Shown here piece after piece: positions 9,855-17,434 of a stretch of 64,000 nt of DNA. The notes below the pieces were generated by a model, which saw only the letters and a program-made list of their open reading frames with translations, made no database searches and had not been told where the DNA came from. This DNA is from Aeromicrobium marinum DSM 15272. Lineage in GTDB: Bacteria > Actinomycetota > Actinomycetes > Propionibacteriales > Nocardioidaceae. The position numbers and the translations under genes were made by a program. The stretch is taken from NCBI RefSeq assembly GCF_000160775.2, contig NZ_CM001024.1, forward strand, positions 347,016-411,015, written 5' to 3'. Each line of letters starts with the position of its first letter. Position 1 is the stretch's first letter.

Positions 9855-9864
9855 GGGGCGGGGG

Positions 9865-10986
9865 TCAGGCGGCGGGGAGTCCGTCGGGAGTGCACAGCGC
9901 CCCGATGTCGGCGCTGCGGTCGCTGGCGATCAGGTCGAACAGGGCCGGAGCGCGTTCGGGGTCCCAGTTGACGGCGAAGTCGCGCAGCGGCACGGTGCAG
10001 TTGAGGCCGCCGCCGCCCATCGCCGACGACAGCGACCAGGCGAAGCGGGCCAGACTGATCGGCCCGACGTTGTCGCCGATGGCCAGGGAGCCGGTGCCCG
10101 CCCGGGCGACCTGCACGTACCGCACCGGGTTGAGGACCGTCCACGGGCTCTTGGCCTCGCCGGCGATCGATCCGATGACCTCGCGCTGGCTCTGCACCCG
10201 CTGGATGTCCTGCGTGGCGAAGGTCTTGCGTGACCGCGAGTACCCGAGGGCGGTGGCACCGTCGGCCTCCTGGCAGCCGGCCTGCAGCGAGATGCCGGCC
10301 AACGGGTCGTCGATCGCGGTCTCGGGGCAGATCTCGACGCCGCCGAGGGAGTCGACGACCTTGACCAGGCCTCCGAACCCGATCTCGACGTAGTCGTCGA
10401 CCCGGATGCCGGTGTTGAGCTCGACGGTCTGCACCAGCAGCTCGGGACCGCCGAAGGCGTACGCCGCGTTGATCTTCGTCCGGTCGTAGCCGGGGATGTC
10501 GACCAGGGAGTCCCGGGGGATCGACAGCAGGACGGTGGGACCGGAGCCGACGTGCATCAGCATGATCGTGTCGGTGCGTCCGTTGCCGCCCTCGTCGGGC
10601 CCGGTCGCGAGCTCGACCTGCTCGGCCTCGGTCAGACCTGCGCGACTGTCGGTGCCGACCAGCAGGTACGTGCGGCCCGGCTGCTCCGCCGGGCGGTCAC
10701 CGTCGGGCTCGGCATCGACCCGCTCGATCTGCGACCAGGCCCACACGGGGACGGCGACCAGGAAGATCAGCCAGGCGCCGAGCACGAGGCCCACGATCCT
10801 GCCGACCGGGCGCCGGCGCCGCGGGGGCGACGGCGGACCCGCAGCCGGCCGGCCACCCGGGGGCGGCAGGTTCGGCGGGGGCAGGTCGGGCTGTCGTCGT
10901 GACGGGTCGCCGGACGGTGTGCCCCGAGCCGGACGACCGTCGTCGTACAACCACGCGTACCGGTCATCGGGGTGCGGCTCGGGCAT
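9865..10986 (-). CDS. LytR-CpsA-Psr (LCP) family protein
   Basis: A 373-residue LCP protein: a Pro-rich cytoplasmic N-terminus with PPPNLPPPGG, one transmembrane helix (about residues 65-90, VGLVLGAWLIFLVAVPVWAW), then the extracellular LCP domain. LCP enzymes transfer polyprenyl-linked glycopolymers such as teichoic acids or arabinogalactan to peptidoglycan. Typical residues are TYLLVGTDSRAG, TDTIMLMHVG, LSIPRDSLVDIPG with the catalytic Arg-Asp, INAAYAFGG and the late ALGYSRSRKTFATQDIQRVQSQ. The ATG at 10986 is placed by a -10 box. It is divergent from two further LCP genes and lies near an ABC exporter, which fits a cell-wall glycopolymer cluster. Confidence 0.92.
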   Translation of the reverse strand: MPEPHPDDRYAWLYDDGRPARGTPSGDPSRRQPDLPPPNLPPPGGRPAAGPPSPPRRRRPVGRIVGLVLGAWLIFLVAVPVWAWSQIERVDAEPDGDRPAEQPGRTYLLVGTDSRAGLTEAEQVELATGPDEGGNGRTDTIMLMHVGSGPTVLLSIPRDSLVDIPGYDRTKINAAYAFGGPELLVQTVELNTGIRVDDYVEIGFGGLVKVVDSLGGVEICPETAIDDPLAGISLQAGCQEADGATALGYSRSRKTFATQDIQRVQSQREVIGSIAGEAKSPWTVLNPVRYVQVARAGTGSLAIGDNVGPISLARFAWSLSSAMGGGGLNCTVPLRDFAVNWDPERAPALFDLIASDRSADIGALCTPDGLPAA

Positions 10987-10992
10987 GGTCCG

Positions 10993-10998
10993 ACCGTA
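10993..10998 (-). promoter_or_regulatory. -10 box TACGGT for the minus-strand LCP gene
   Basis: On the minus strand TACGGT ends 6 nt before the ATG at 10986. This selects that start over an in-frame alternative eight codons upstream. Confidence 0.5.
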
Positions 10999-11118
10999 CC
11001 CGAGCGCCACGGGAGTTCCGGGAAATACGTCACCGACCCCGGCGCGCCCTCAACCTCAGGTCGAGGGTTTGTGCTCATACTGGTCGGGCTCCAGCTCCTT
11101 CCCCACGTTGAGGTTGCC

Positions 11119-12549
11119 ATGCCTGACGATCGCTCGAGCCGTGGTTCGGCCGCGGCGTCCGCGACCGCGCGGATCCAGTTCCGTCGTGCCCTGACGCTGA
11201 CGGTCATGACGATGGTCATGCCCGGTTCGGCCCAGCTCGTCCTCGGCAACCGGCAGGTGGGCCGCATCGCGGTCCGGGTGTGGCTCGCCACGATCGCGGC
11301 GCTCGTCCTCGTGCTGGCCCTCGCGATGGTGTCGCGCACCGGACTGTTCGGGCTGCTGACCAACGGGAACGTCCTCACGCTGGTGCGCTGGTACCTGATC
11401 CTGGGCGCCGTCGGCTGGGTCCTGCTGCTGCTCGACGCCTGGCGGCTCGGCACGCCCCTGCAGCTGCCGCGGCCCCACCGGCTCTGGATGACCGGCATCA
11501 ACGGCGCGCTGTGCTTCGCGACGGCGGCCGTGATGCTGTTCGCGGCGCACCTCGTGAGCGTCCAGAACGCCTTCATCGGCACGGTGTTCGCGGCCACGGA
11601 GTCCTCCGACGCGACCGAGGGACGCTACAACGTCCTGCTGCTCGGCGGCGACTCCGGCAGCGACCGCGAGGGCATGCGGCCGGACTCCCTCACCGTGGCC
11701 AGCATCGACGCCGACACCGGTCGCACGGTGCTGGTCGGCCTGCCCCGCAACCTCGAGGACGTCCCGTTCCCTGAAGGCAGCGTCATGCACGAGGAGTTCC
11801 CCGACGGCTTCACCTGCGACGACTGCTACCTGAACTCCGTCCACACCTGGGCGACCGACCACGCCGACCTGTTCCCGGGATCGGACGACCCGGGCATGGA
11901 CGCCACCGTCGAGGCCGTGGAGGCCGTCACGGGCCTGACGATCAACTACCACGCGATGGTCAACATGCAGGGTTTCGCGCAGCTGATCGACGCCGTCGGC
12001 GGCGTGACCGTGGACGTCAAGGAGCGGACGGCCATCGGCGGCATCGGCTCACCGATCACCGGGTGGATCGAGGCCGGCACCCGCGAGCTCGACGGCGACG
12101 AGGCGCTCTGGTACTCGCGCAGCCGGGTGCAGAACAGCGACTTCTCGCGCATGGGTCGCCAGAAGTGCGTCATGAACGCGATGCTGCAGCAGCTGAGTCC
12201 CAGCAAGGTCCTGCTGAACGTGGAGGAGATCGCCGCGTCCAGCGAGGCGCTGCTGCACACCGACATCCCGGCCGGCGAGCTGAACACCTTCATGGACCTG
12301 GCCCTCAAGGCCCGCCAGGAGCCGATGTCGACGGTCTCGCTCGTCCCCCCGCTCGTGTACACCGGCAACCCCGACTACCCGACCGTTCGCCGCCTCGTCG
12401 ACGAGGCGATCGCCGTCGCCGAGGGAGTCGAGGCGCCGCCGGCCCTGCAGACCGCCCGCCTGGACCTCCCCAGCTTCGACACACCCGAGCAGCAGGCGGC
12501 CGATCCGACGTTGGACAATCAGTCGGAGAATCTCGCCGAGACCTGCTGA
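11119..12549 (+). CDS. LCP family protein with multi-helix N-terminal membrane domain (copy 1)
   Basis: A 476-residue LCP protein whose N-terminal 150 residues hold three to four hydrophobic helices (about 25-43, 50-71, 84-107, 123-146) instead of the single helix of classical LCP proteins. The LCP domain follows: YNVLLLGGDSGSD, RPDSLTVASIDADTGRTVLVG, LPRNLEDVPFP with Arg, and ALWYSRSRVQNSDFSRMGRQ. It has a CDDC pair (TCDDCYLN) absent from the first LCP protein, and ends NQSENLAETC with Cys as the last residue. The next gene is a paralogue with the same helices and ending. A GAGG ribosome binding site lies 7 nt before the ATG at 11119; CATACT 40 nt upstream could be a -10 box. Confidence 0.88.
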   Translation: MPDDRSSRGSAAASATARIQFRRALTLTVMTMVMPGSAQLVLGNRQVGRIAVRVWLATIAALVLVLALAMVSRTGLFGLLTNGNVLTLVRWYLILGAVGWVLLLLDAWRLGTPLQLPRPHRLWMTGINGALCFATAAVMLFAAHLVSVQNAFIGTVFAATESSDATEGRYNVLLLGGDSGSDREGMRPDSLTVASIDADTGRTVLVGLPRNLEDVPFPEGSVMHEEFPDGFTCDDCYLNSVHTWATDHADLFPGSDDPGMDATVEAVEAVTGLTINYHAMVNMQGFAQLIDAVGGVTVDVKERTAIGGIGSPITGWIEAGTRELDGDEALWYSRSRVQNSDFSRMGRQKCVMNAMLQQLSPSKVLLNVEEIAASSEALLHTDIPAGELNTFMDLALKARQEPMSTVSLVPPLVYTGNPDYPTVRRLVDEAIAVAEGVEAPPALQTARLDLPSFDTPEQQAADPTLDNQSENLAETC

Positions 12550-12561
12550 CCGAGGACCGCC

Positions 12562-14007
12562 ATGCAGCACCGTGCCAGCGTCCTGGGGCGTGGGTACGGA
12601 GACACCGCCCGCGACCCGGCGTCCGTGCGATTCCGGCGCGCCCTGTCGGTCGCGCTCCTCACGGTCGTCGCCCCCGGCTCGGCCCAGGTCCTGCTCGGGT
12701 CCCGCACCCTCGGCCGGGTCGCCCTCACCGCGTGGGCCGGGCTGCTGGTCACGGCCGTGTGGGCGGTGTGGACCTACCGCGCCGACCGGGCCCGTGTGCT
12801 GGGCTGGGCGGCCGACGCCGACCTGGTGCTCGTGCTGCGCGTCGTGGTGGTCGTGCTGGCGGTGGCCTGGCTGGCGCTGTTCGTGGACGCCTGGCGGCTG
12901 GCCTCGCCGCGCCGGCTCCGATGGTGGCGGGCGGGCGTCGTGGGGGTCGTCTACGTGACGGTCTCGATGCTGGTCGTCGGAGCCACGGCGGCCACGGTGC
13001 AGGTGATGACCGTCCAACGGGACGTCGTGACCTCGGTCTTCGTCGCCGAGGCCACCTCCGACCCCTTGCAGGGTCGTTTCAACATCCTGCTGCTGGGCGC
13101 CGACTCCGGTGCCGACCGCGCCGGCCTACGTCCTGACTCGCTCACCGTCGTGAGCATCGACGCCGACACCGGGCGGATCGTCCTGGTCGGCCTGCCCCGC
13201 AACCTGCAGCGGGTGCCCTTCCCCGACGACTCGCCCCTGGCCGAGGTGTTCCCGCGGGGCTACGACTGCGGCGAGGAGTGTCTCCTGAACGCCGTGTACA
13301 CCCTGGGGGAGGACCGCCCCGACCTCTACCCCGGCGATCCCGAGCCCGGACTCACGGCGATGGTCGAGGCGGTGGAGGGCGTCACGGGGCTCGGCATCAG
13401 CTACCACGTCGTGCTCAACATGGAGGGCTTCAGCTCCCTGGTCGACGCCGTCGGCGGCGTCGAGGTCGACGTCGCGGCACCGATCGCGAAGTTCGGGGCC
13501 ACGAACCTCGACCGGACCCGGTTCATCCCGGCCGGCCGGCAGGTGCTCGACGGCGAGGACGCGCTGTGGTTCGCCCGCAGCAGGGTGCAGTCCGACGACT
13601 TCACCCGGATGGCCCGGCAGAAGTGCCTCATCGCGGCGATGGTCGAGCAGCTCGACCCGCAGACGGTGCTGCTCAACGCCACGGCCATCGGCGACTCCAG
13701 CAAGGAGCTGCTCACGACGGACCTGCCGGCGTCGGAGCTGGGCCGGTTCGCGGACCTGGTGCTGAGGTCGCGGGACAATCCGATCACGACGGTGTCCCTC
13801 GTGCCGCCGCTCGTCGACGTGACCGACCCCGACTTCGAGGAGATCGCGGACACCGTCGCCGCCGCGATCGAAGGATTCGTCCCGGTGCCGGACGTCACGG
13901 TGACGCCACCGGCCGGCCGGCCGTCCGTCGAGGCGTCGCCGACCCCCGACCCCTTCGCGATCCAGGACCGGGTCAACCAGAGCGACGACCTCGCGGCGGT
14001 CTGCTGA
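12562..14007 (+). CDS. LCP family protein with multi-helix N-terminal membrane domain (copy 2)
   Basis: A 481-residue paralogue of the preceding gene, 12 nt downstream of it. It shares the FRRALSVALLTVVAPGSAQ-type start, three to four N-terminal membrane helices, FNILLLGADSGADRAG, RPDSLTVVSIDADTGR, LPRNLQRVPFP, CGEECLLNAVYTL and the ALWFARSRVQSDDFTRMARQ block. The last residues are NQSDDLAAVC, again ending with Cys. The pair arose by tandem duplication and probably forms an operon. Extracellular Cys residues may form disulfides. Catalytic Arg residues expected for glycopolymer transfer are kept in both copies. Confidence 0.88.
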   Translation: MQHRASVLGRGYGDTARDPASVRFRRALSVALLTVVAPGSAQVLLGSRTLGRVALTAWAGLLVTAVWAVWTYRADRARVLGWAADADLVLVLRVVVVVLAVAWLALFVDAWRLASPRRLRWWRAGVVGVVYVTVSMLVVGATAATVQVMTVQRDVVTSVFVAEATSDPLQGRFNILLLGADSGADRAGLRPDSLTVVSIDADTGRIVLVGLPRNLQRVPFPDDSPLAEVFPRGYDCGEECLLNAVYTLGEDRPDLYPGDPEPGLTAMVEAVEGVTGLGISYHVVLNMEGFSSLVDAVGGVEVDVAAPIAKFGATNLDRTRFIPAGRQVLDGEDALWFARSRVQSDDFTRMARQKCLIAAMVEQLDPQTVLLNATAIGDSSKELLTTDLPASELGRFADLVLRSRDNPITTVSLVPPLVDVTDPDFEEIADTVAAAIEGFVPVPDVTVTPPAGRPSVEASPTPDPFAIQDRVNQSDDLAAVC

Positions 14008-14022
14008 CCGCTCCCGCGGGGG

Positions 14023-14775
14023 TCAGGCCCGACCGGCCTCGTAGGCGTCGACGACGTCATCGGTGGGCCCGTCCATGACGACCCTGCCGCGATCGATCCA
14101 CACCACCCGGTTGCAGGTGTCGCGGATGGAGCCCATCGAGTGGCTGACGAGGAAGACCGTCCCGGCGTTGTCGCGGATCTCCCGGATGCGTTCCTCGCTG
14201 CGGGCCCGGAACTGCCGGTCGCCGACCGCGAGCGCCTCGTCGACGATGAGGATGTCGTGCGCGCGGGCGGTGGCGATCGCGAACTTCAGGCGGGCGGTCA
14301 TGCCGGAGGAGTAGGTGCGCATCGGCAGGTCGATGAACTCCCGCAGGCCGGCGAAGTCGACGATCTCGTCGAACCGGGCATCGATCTCGTCGCGGTCCAG
14401 GCCCATCGCCAGGCACCCGAGGACCACGTTGTTGGCGCCCGACAGGTCGCGGATCAGGGCGGCACCCACGCCGAGGAGGTTCGGCCGGCTGGCCGCGTGG
14501 ACCGCCCCGGCGCTGGTCGGCGTCAGCCCGACCAGGGTGCGCATCAGCGTCGACTTGCCCGATCCGTTGGGACCGATGATCCCCACGCTGTCGTTCTCGT
14601 GGGCGGTGAAGCTGACCCCGCGCAGCGCGTGCACGGTGCGCGTCGACCGGGCCCGGCGGAGCAGACCACCCCGGGTGTCGACGCCGGCCGCGGCCTTGCC
14701 GGTGGCGTGCACCCGGTAGGTCACGTGCACGTCGTCGACGACCACCGTCGGCCGTCGCTCAGTCGACCCGGCCAT
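14023..14775 (-). CDS. ABC transporter ATP-binding protein, polysaccharide/teichoic acid export (TagH/Wzt type)
   Basis: A 250-residue ATPase with Walker A GPNGSGKST (about residues 69-77), signature YSSGMTARLKFA, Walker B DILIVDEALAVGD and the switch His in LVSHSMGSI. YSSGM and the downstream DEALAVGD pattern are characteristic of O-antigen/teichoic acid exporters, not of drug pumps. There is no C-terminal carbohydrate-binding extension. Its start overlaps the permease gene by 17 nt. With that permease it should export an undecaprenyl-linked polymer, which the neighbouring LCP proteins could attach to peptidoglycan; this last step is inference. Confidence 0.9.
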   Translation of the reverse strand: MAGSTERRPTVVVDDVHVTYRVHATGKAAAGVDTRGGLLRRARSTRTVHALRGVSFTAHENDSVGIIGPNGSGKSTLMRTLVGLTPTSAGAVHAASRPNLLGVGAALIRDLSGANNVVLGCLAMGLDRDEIDARFDEIVDFAGLREFIDLPMRTYSSGMTARLKFAIATARAHDILIVDEALAVGDRQFRARSEERIREIRDNAGTVFLVSHSMGSIRDTCNRVVWIDRGRVVMDGPTDDVVDAYEAGRA

Positions 14776-15634
14776 ACCGCTCCTCGGCCGCCCAGAAGAA
14801 CACCACGCCTGCCGTCAGCACCACGGCGGTCCAGCCGCTGGCGTACAGCCAGTACTCGGGCCGGACCACGTGGTCGGGACCGCTGAGCAGGATCCCGCGG
14901 GCCAGGCTGAGCACCTCGTGGACCGGCACCAGGTCCGCCACGGCCAGGACGGTCGGGTCGTCGGCGAACCGCTGCTCGATGCTGTAGAAGATCCCCGTCG
15001 TGTAGAACACCAGCCGGGTGAGGAACGGCAGCAGCTGGTTGAGGTCGCGCACGTGGACGGTCAGTCGTGCCGCGGCCAGCGCCAGGCCGGTGTTGAAGCC
15101 CGCGAACAGCAGGGCGAGCGGCACGAGCAGCACCCACTGCCAGGTCGGTGGGTGTCCGAACGCGACCACCATGACCAGACTGATGGCCAGCATCGGCAGG
15201 AACTGCAGGAACCGCTGGGTGACCACCGCCAGCGGCAGGACCATCCGGGGGAACGCCAGGCTCTGCACGAGTGCGGCGTTGGTCGTGATCGACTTCGCGC
15301 CCGTCGTCACCGACGAGGCGAAGAACTCGAACCAGAACACGCCGATGACCAGGAACTCGATGAAGTGGTCCGGGCGGCCGCTCGCCATCAGGATGCCGAA
15401 CACCGTGCCGTACACCGCCGCGTTCAGCAGGGGCTTGAGGATCACCCAGCCCATGCCGAGGCGGTTCTGGTCGTTCTCGGCGCGGATCCGGAACCGCGCC
15501 AGTGACGAGACGAACCGGCGCCGCTGCCACACCTGCCGCAGGTAGGCGGGCAGCGCCGGACGGGCGCCGACCCGGGTGAGGGGCCGGGGATCCGCGGACC
15601 CCGCGATCGTGGCCCAGCGCTCGTCGACGGTCAC
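14759..15634 (-). CDS. ABC-2 type permease, polysaccharide export (TagG/Wzm type)
   Basis: A 291-residue integral membrane protein with about six helices. A cytoplasmic N-terminal amphipathic stretch (RRFVSSLARFRIRAEN) precedes LGMGWVILKPLLNAAVYGTVF, the usual start of Wzm-like permeases, and the last helices follow YSIEQRF. Partner of the overlapping ATPase. The start is GTG at 15634, 8 nt after a TAGGGT box on the minus strand, so the export operon starts here as a leaderless transcript. Confidence 0.9.
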   Translation of the reverse strand: MTVDERWATIAGSADPRPLTRVGARPALPAYLRQVWQRRRFVSSLARFRIRAENDQNRLGMGWVILKPLLNAAVYGTVFGILMASGRPDHFIEFLVIGVFWFEFFASSVTTGAKSITTNAALVQSLAFPRMVLPLAVVTQRFLQFLPMLAISLVMVVAFGHPPTWQWVLLVPLALLFAGFNTGLALAAARLTVHVRDLNQLLPFLTRLVFYTTGIFYSIEQRFADDPTVLAVADLVPVHEVLSLARGILLSGPDHVVRPEYWLYASGWTAVVLTAGVVFFWAAEERYGRVD

Positions 15635-15642
15635 AACGCCGG

Positions 15643-15648
15643 ACCCTA
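15643..15648 (-). promoter_or_regulatory. -10 box TAGGGT before the ABC export operon
   Basis: TAGGGT on the minus strand ends 8 nt before the GTG at 15634, in line with the leaderless promoters elsewhere in the window. Confidence 0.5.
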
Positions 15649-15676
15649 GGGCTCCGGGTCGAACAGCCGGCGTCGG

Positions 15677-16351
15677 TCAGGTGGCCTGCTCCTGAACGGC
15701 GATCGCCGCCCGGCGGTCGGGGTCGGCGGCCGTCACCAGCACGAGCGATCCGCCACCGGTCGCCGCGGCCGTCACCAGGCGCGCGTCGCGTCCGACGTCC
15801 CCCGGTGTCACGACCAACCGGCGGGGGTCGGGCACCGTGGTGGTCAGCAGCTGGCGATGGGTCAGCGTGGTGCCTCCCAGGTCGAGGGCGACCTCGTCGG
15901 GTGTCGGCGGGTCGAGCGCGAGGAAGTGGTCACCCTGACCGGGCAGCTCCGCGCCGAGGTCCACGAAGCCGGCAGGAGGGTCGGGGAAGCGCGCCCCGAA
16001 CGGCAGCAGCGAGGCGGCGAGTCGCACCGGCTCGTCGGCCCGCAGCTCGGGGCCGCTGACGCCGATGTCGGCGGGGCCGTCGGTGACCGCCGCTCCGACC
16101 TCCCATGCCGACAGCAGCCACACGACCCGTTGCCAGTGCGTGGGCAGCCCGAGACGCAGCCGGGTCCCGGGGGCCGCGTCGAGCTCGTCCACGAGGAAGT
16201 TGGCCGTCTTGGCGACCCAGTTGGCTGCCGTGGTCGCACTCAGCTCGGTCCGTTCACCGGTGCTCTCGTCGTAGTGGGTGACGAACGGCGCGGACCGGTC
16301 GGCCACCCGGTCGAGCAGGCCGGCCAGGGTCCCGCGGCCGACCCCGCTCAT
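15677..16351 (-). CDS. TIGR03089 family protein
   Basis: A 224-residue actinobacterial protein resembling the N-terminal part of AMP-forming acyl-CoA synthetases (TRTELSATTAANWVAKTANFL and the YDESTGERTEL opening) but lacking the later adenylate-forming motifs. Family members lie next to LCP, WhiB and F420 genes. No reaction is known. Its ATG overlaps the stop of the CofD-like gene by 4 bases, so both are one operon. Confidence 0.8.
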   Translation of the reverse strand: MSGVGRGTLAGLLDRVADRSAPFVTHYDESTGERTELSATTAANWVAKTANFLVDELDAAPGTRLRLGLPTHWQRVVWLLSAWEVGAAVTDGPADIGVSGPELRADEPVRLAASLLPFGARFPDPPAGFVDLGAELPGQGDHFLALDPPTPDEVALDLGGTTLTHRQLLTTTVPDPRRLVVTPGDVGRDARLVTAAATGGGSLVLVTAADPDRRAAIAVQEQAT

Positions 16352-17025
16352 GACAGCGCTCCCACGGCTCGCAGGATGTCGGTCGGCGGGTGGTCACCGG
16401 TGGCCACGGGGGCGAGTCCGGGTCGTTCGCCGACGACCGCCGACACCGCGTGGTCGAGCAGGTGGCCCCGGGCCGACGCCGGTCCGTGGACGAGCACGGC
16501 ATCGGCCTCGTCGACCGCGGCCAGGACGGCGGGCGAGACGGTCCACGTGTCGTGGACCAGCACCCACGGCTCCTCGCCCTGAGCGTCACCGTGCTCGTCG
16601 ACGTGCACCGCCCGGCGTCCGTCAGGGCCGTCGACGACGCGGTGCCACTCGCCCCGGTCGTCGCTGAGCGGGAGCAGGTCGACCGTCGCGCCGGACCGTG
16701 CCGCGAGGGCGCGGGTCGCCTCGGTGAGGCTGAAGCCCGCGTGCAGCAGCTCGGTGCGGACGATGCGCAGGGCCATCTCGGAGTCGTCGGCGCGCTGCCA
16801 CCCGGCGGCGAAACCGAGACCCTCCAGTGCGTCGGCGACCCCGTGGGACCCGGGACCGTCGACCCGCAGGTGCGCGTCGAGGTCCGGACACCTCTTGAGG
16901 CCCGCCACCCAGGCGTCACGGGTCGTCGGGGCGACGACCGTCATCCGGCCGCCGTCCCCCAGAGCGGCGCGCAGGTTGGTGGCCAGGTCGGCTCCGGCGG
17001 CGCCGGCGATGAGGACGAGATGCAT
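16348..17025 (-). CDS. CofD/FbiA-like protein, short and with altered active site
   Basis: A 225-residue protein related to FbiA/CofD, the transferase that joins the lactyl- or enolpyruvyl-diphosphoguanosine side chain to Fo in coenzyme F420 synthesis. Related segments are AWVAGLKRCPDLDAHL, the GWQRADDSEMALRIVRTELL block (compare GDRDLATHIVRT in true family members) and TVDLLPLSDDRGEWH. It is about 85 residues shorter than normal and lacks FbiB downstream. The N-terminal glycine-rich loop and the metal-binding NTGDD-type motif are replaced (IAGAAGADL, VVAPTTRDAW). Position next to whiB matches Rv3261 (fbiA). It is likely an inactive or repurposed paralogue. The start is an ATG with a CATGAT box 6 nt upstream. 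Confidence 0.7.
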   Translation of the reverse strand: MHLVLIAGAAGADLATNLRAALGDGGRMTVVAPTTRDAWVAGLKRCPDLDAHLRVDGPGSHGVADALEGLGFAAGWQRADDSEMALRIVRTELLHAGFSLTEATRALAARSGATVDLLPLSDDRGEWHRVVDGPDGRRAVHVDEHGDAQGEEPWVLVHDTWTVSPAVLAAVDEADAVLVHGPASARGHLLDHAVSAVVGERPGLAPVATGDHPPTDILRAVGALS

Positions 17026-17031
17026 GGACCC

Positions 17032-17037
17032 ATCATG
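17032..17037 (-). promoter_or_regulatory. -10-like CATGAT before the CofD-like gene
   Basis: On the minus strand CATGAT ends 6 nt before the ATG at 17025. The same hexamer and spacing precede the response regulator at 31133. Confidence 0.35.
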
Positions 17038-17096
17038 ACGGGTGCCCCGGATGCCGCCGCGACACGCCGGTGGATCGATGAATCTTGCCAGACGGC

Positions 17097-17126
17097 TTGA
17101 CGTATGGCAGCCGGACCGACTGTAAT
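17097..17126 (+). promoter_or_regulatory. whiB promoter: -35 TTGACG, -10 TGTAAT
   Basis: TTGACG at 17097-17102 and TGTAAT at 17121-17126 are separated by 18 nt, a near-consensus housekeeping promoter. The ATG at 17134 begins 7 nt after the -10 box, so the mRNA should be leaderless. This is the clearest complete promoter in the window. Confidence 0.7.
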
Positions 17127-17133
17127 CACACCT

Positions 17134-17388
17134 ATGTCATTCGATCTGGAACTGCCGCTCGACGAGACCGAAGAGCTCATGTGGCAGGAGCGTGGGCTGT
17201 GCGCCCAGACCGACCCGGAAGCGTTCTTCCCCGAGAAGGGCGGATCGACCCGCGAGGCCAAGCGGGTGTGCCTCACGTGTGACGTCCGCACGGAGTGCCT
17301 CGACTACGCGCTCGAGCACGACGAACGATTCGGCATCTGGGGCGGCCTGTCGGAGCGGGAGCGGCGCAAGCTCAAGAAGCGCGCCTGA
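17134..17388 (+). CDS. whiB2: WhiB-family iron-sulfur transcription factor (WhiB2/WhmD type)
   Basis: An 84-residue Wbl protein. Four cysteines ligate a 4Fe-4S cluster: one in RGLCAQTD, then CLTCDVRTEC (C-x2-C-x5-C). The turn GIWGGLSERERRKLKKR that contacts sigma A and DNA ends the protein. Position next to a CofD/FbiA-like gene and upstream of the DUF3499-manB block matches Rv3260c (whiB2) and Streptomyces whiB, regulators of septation and sporulation; orthology is inferred from synteny. An ATG ten codons upstream (17104) lies between the -35 and -10 elements and is rejected. Confidence 0.92.
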   Translation: MSFDLELPLDETEELMWQERGLCAQTDPEAFFPEKGGSTREAKRVCLTCDVRTECLDYALEHDERFGIWGGLSERERRKLKKRA

Positions 17389-17420
17389 CGGCGACGGTCC
17401 GTCGGCACCCACCGGTCCAG

Positions 17421-17426
17421 TAGGGT
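17421..17426 (+). promoter_or_regulatory. -10 box TAGGGT before the glycosyltransferase gene
   Basis: TAGGGT ends 8 nt before the ATG at 17435 and selects this start over the long open frame that extends upstream through whiB. Confidence 0.5.
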
Positions 17427-17434
17427 CGGTGGCC

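Noticed and set aside
17104..17133. Upstream ATG for whiB
   Set aside because: It would start between the -35 and -10 boxes and adds ten residues that are not typical of the family.
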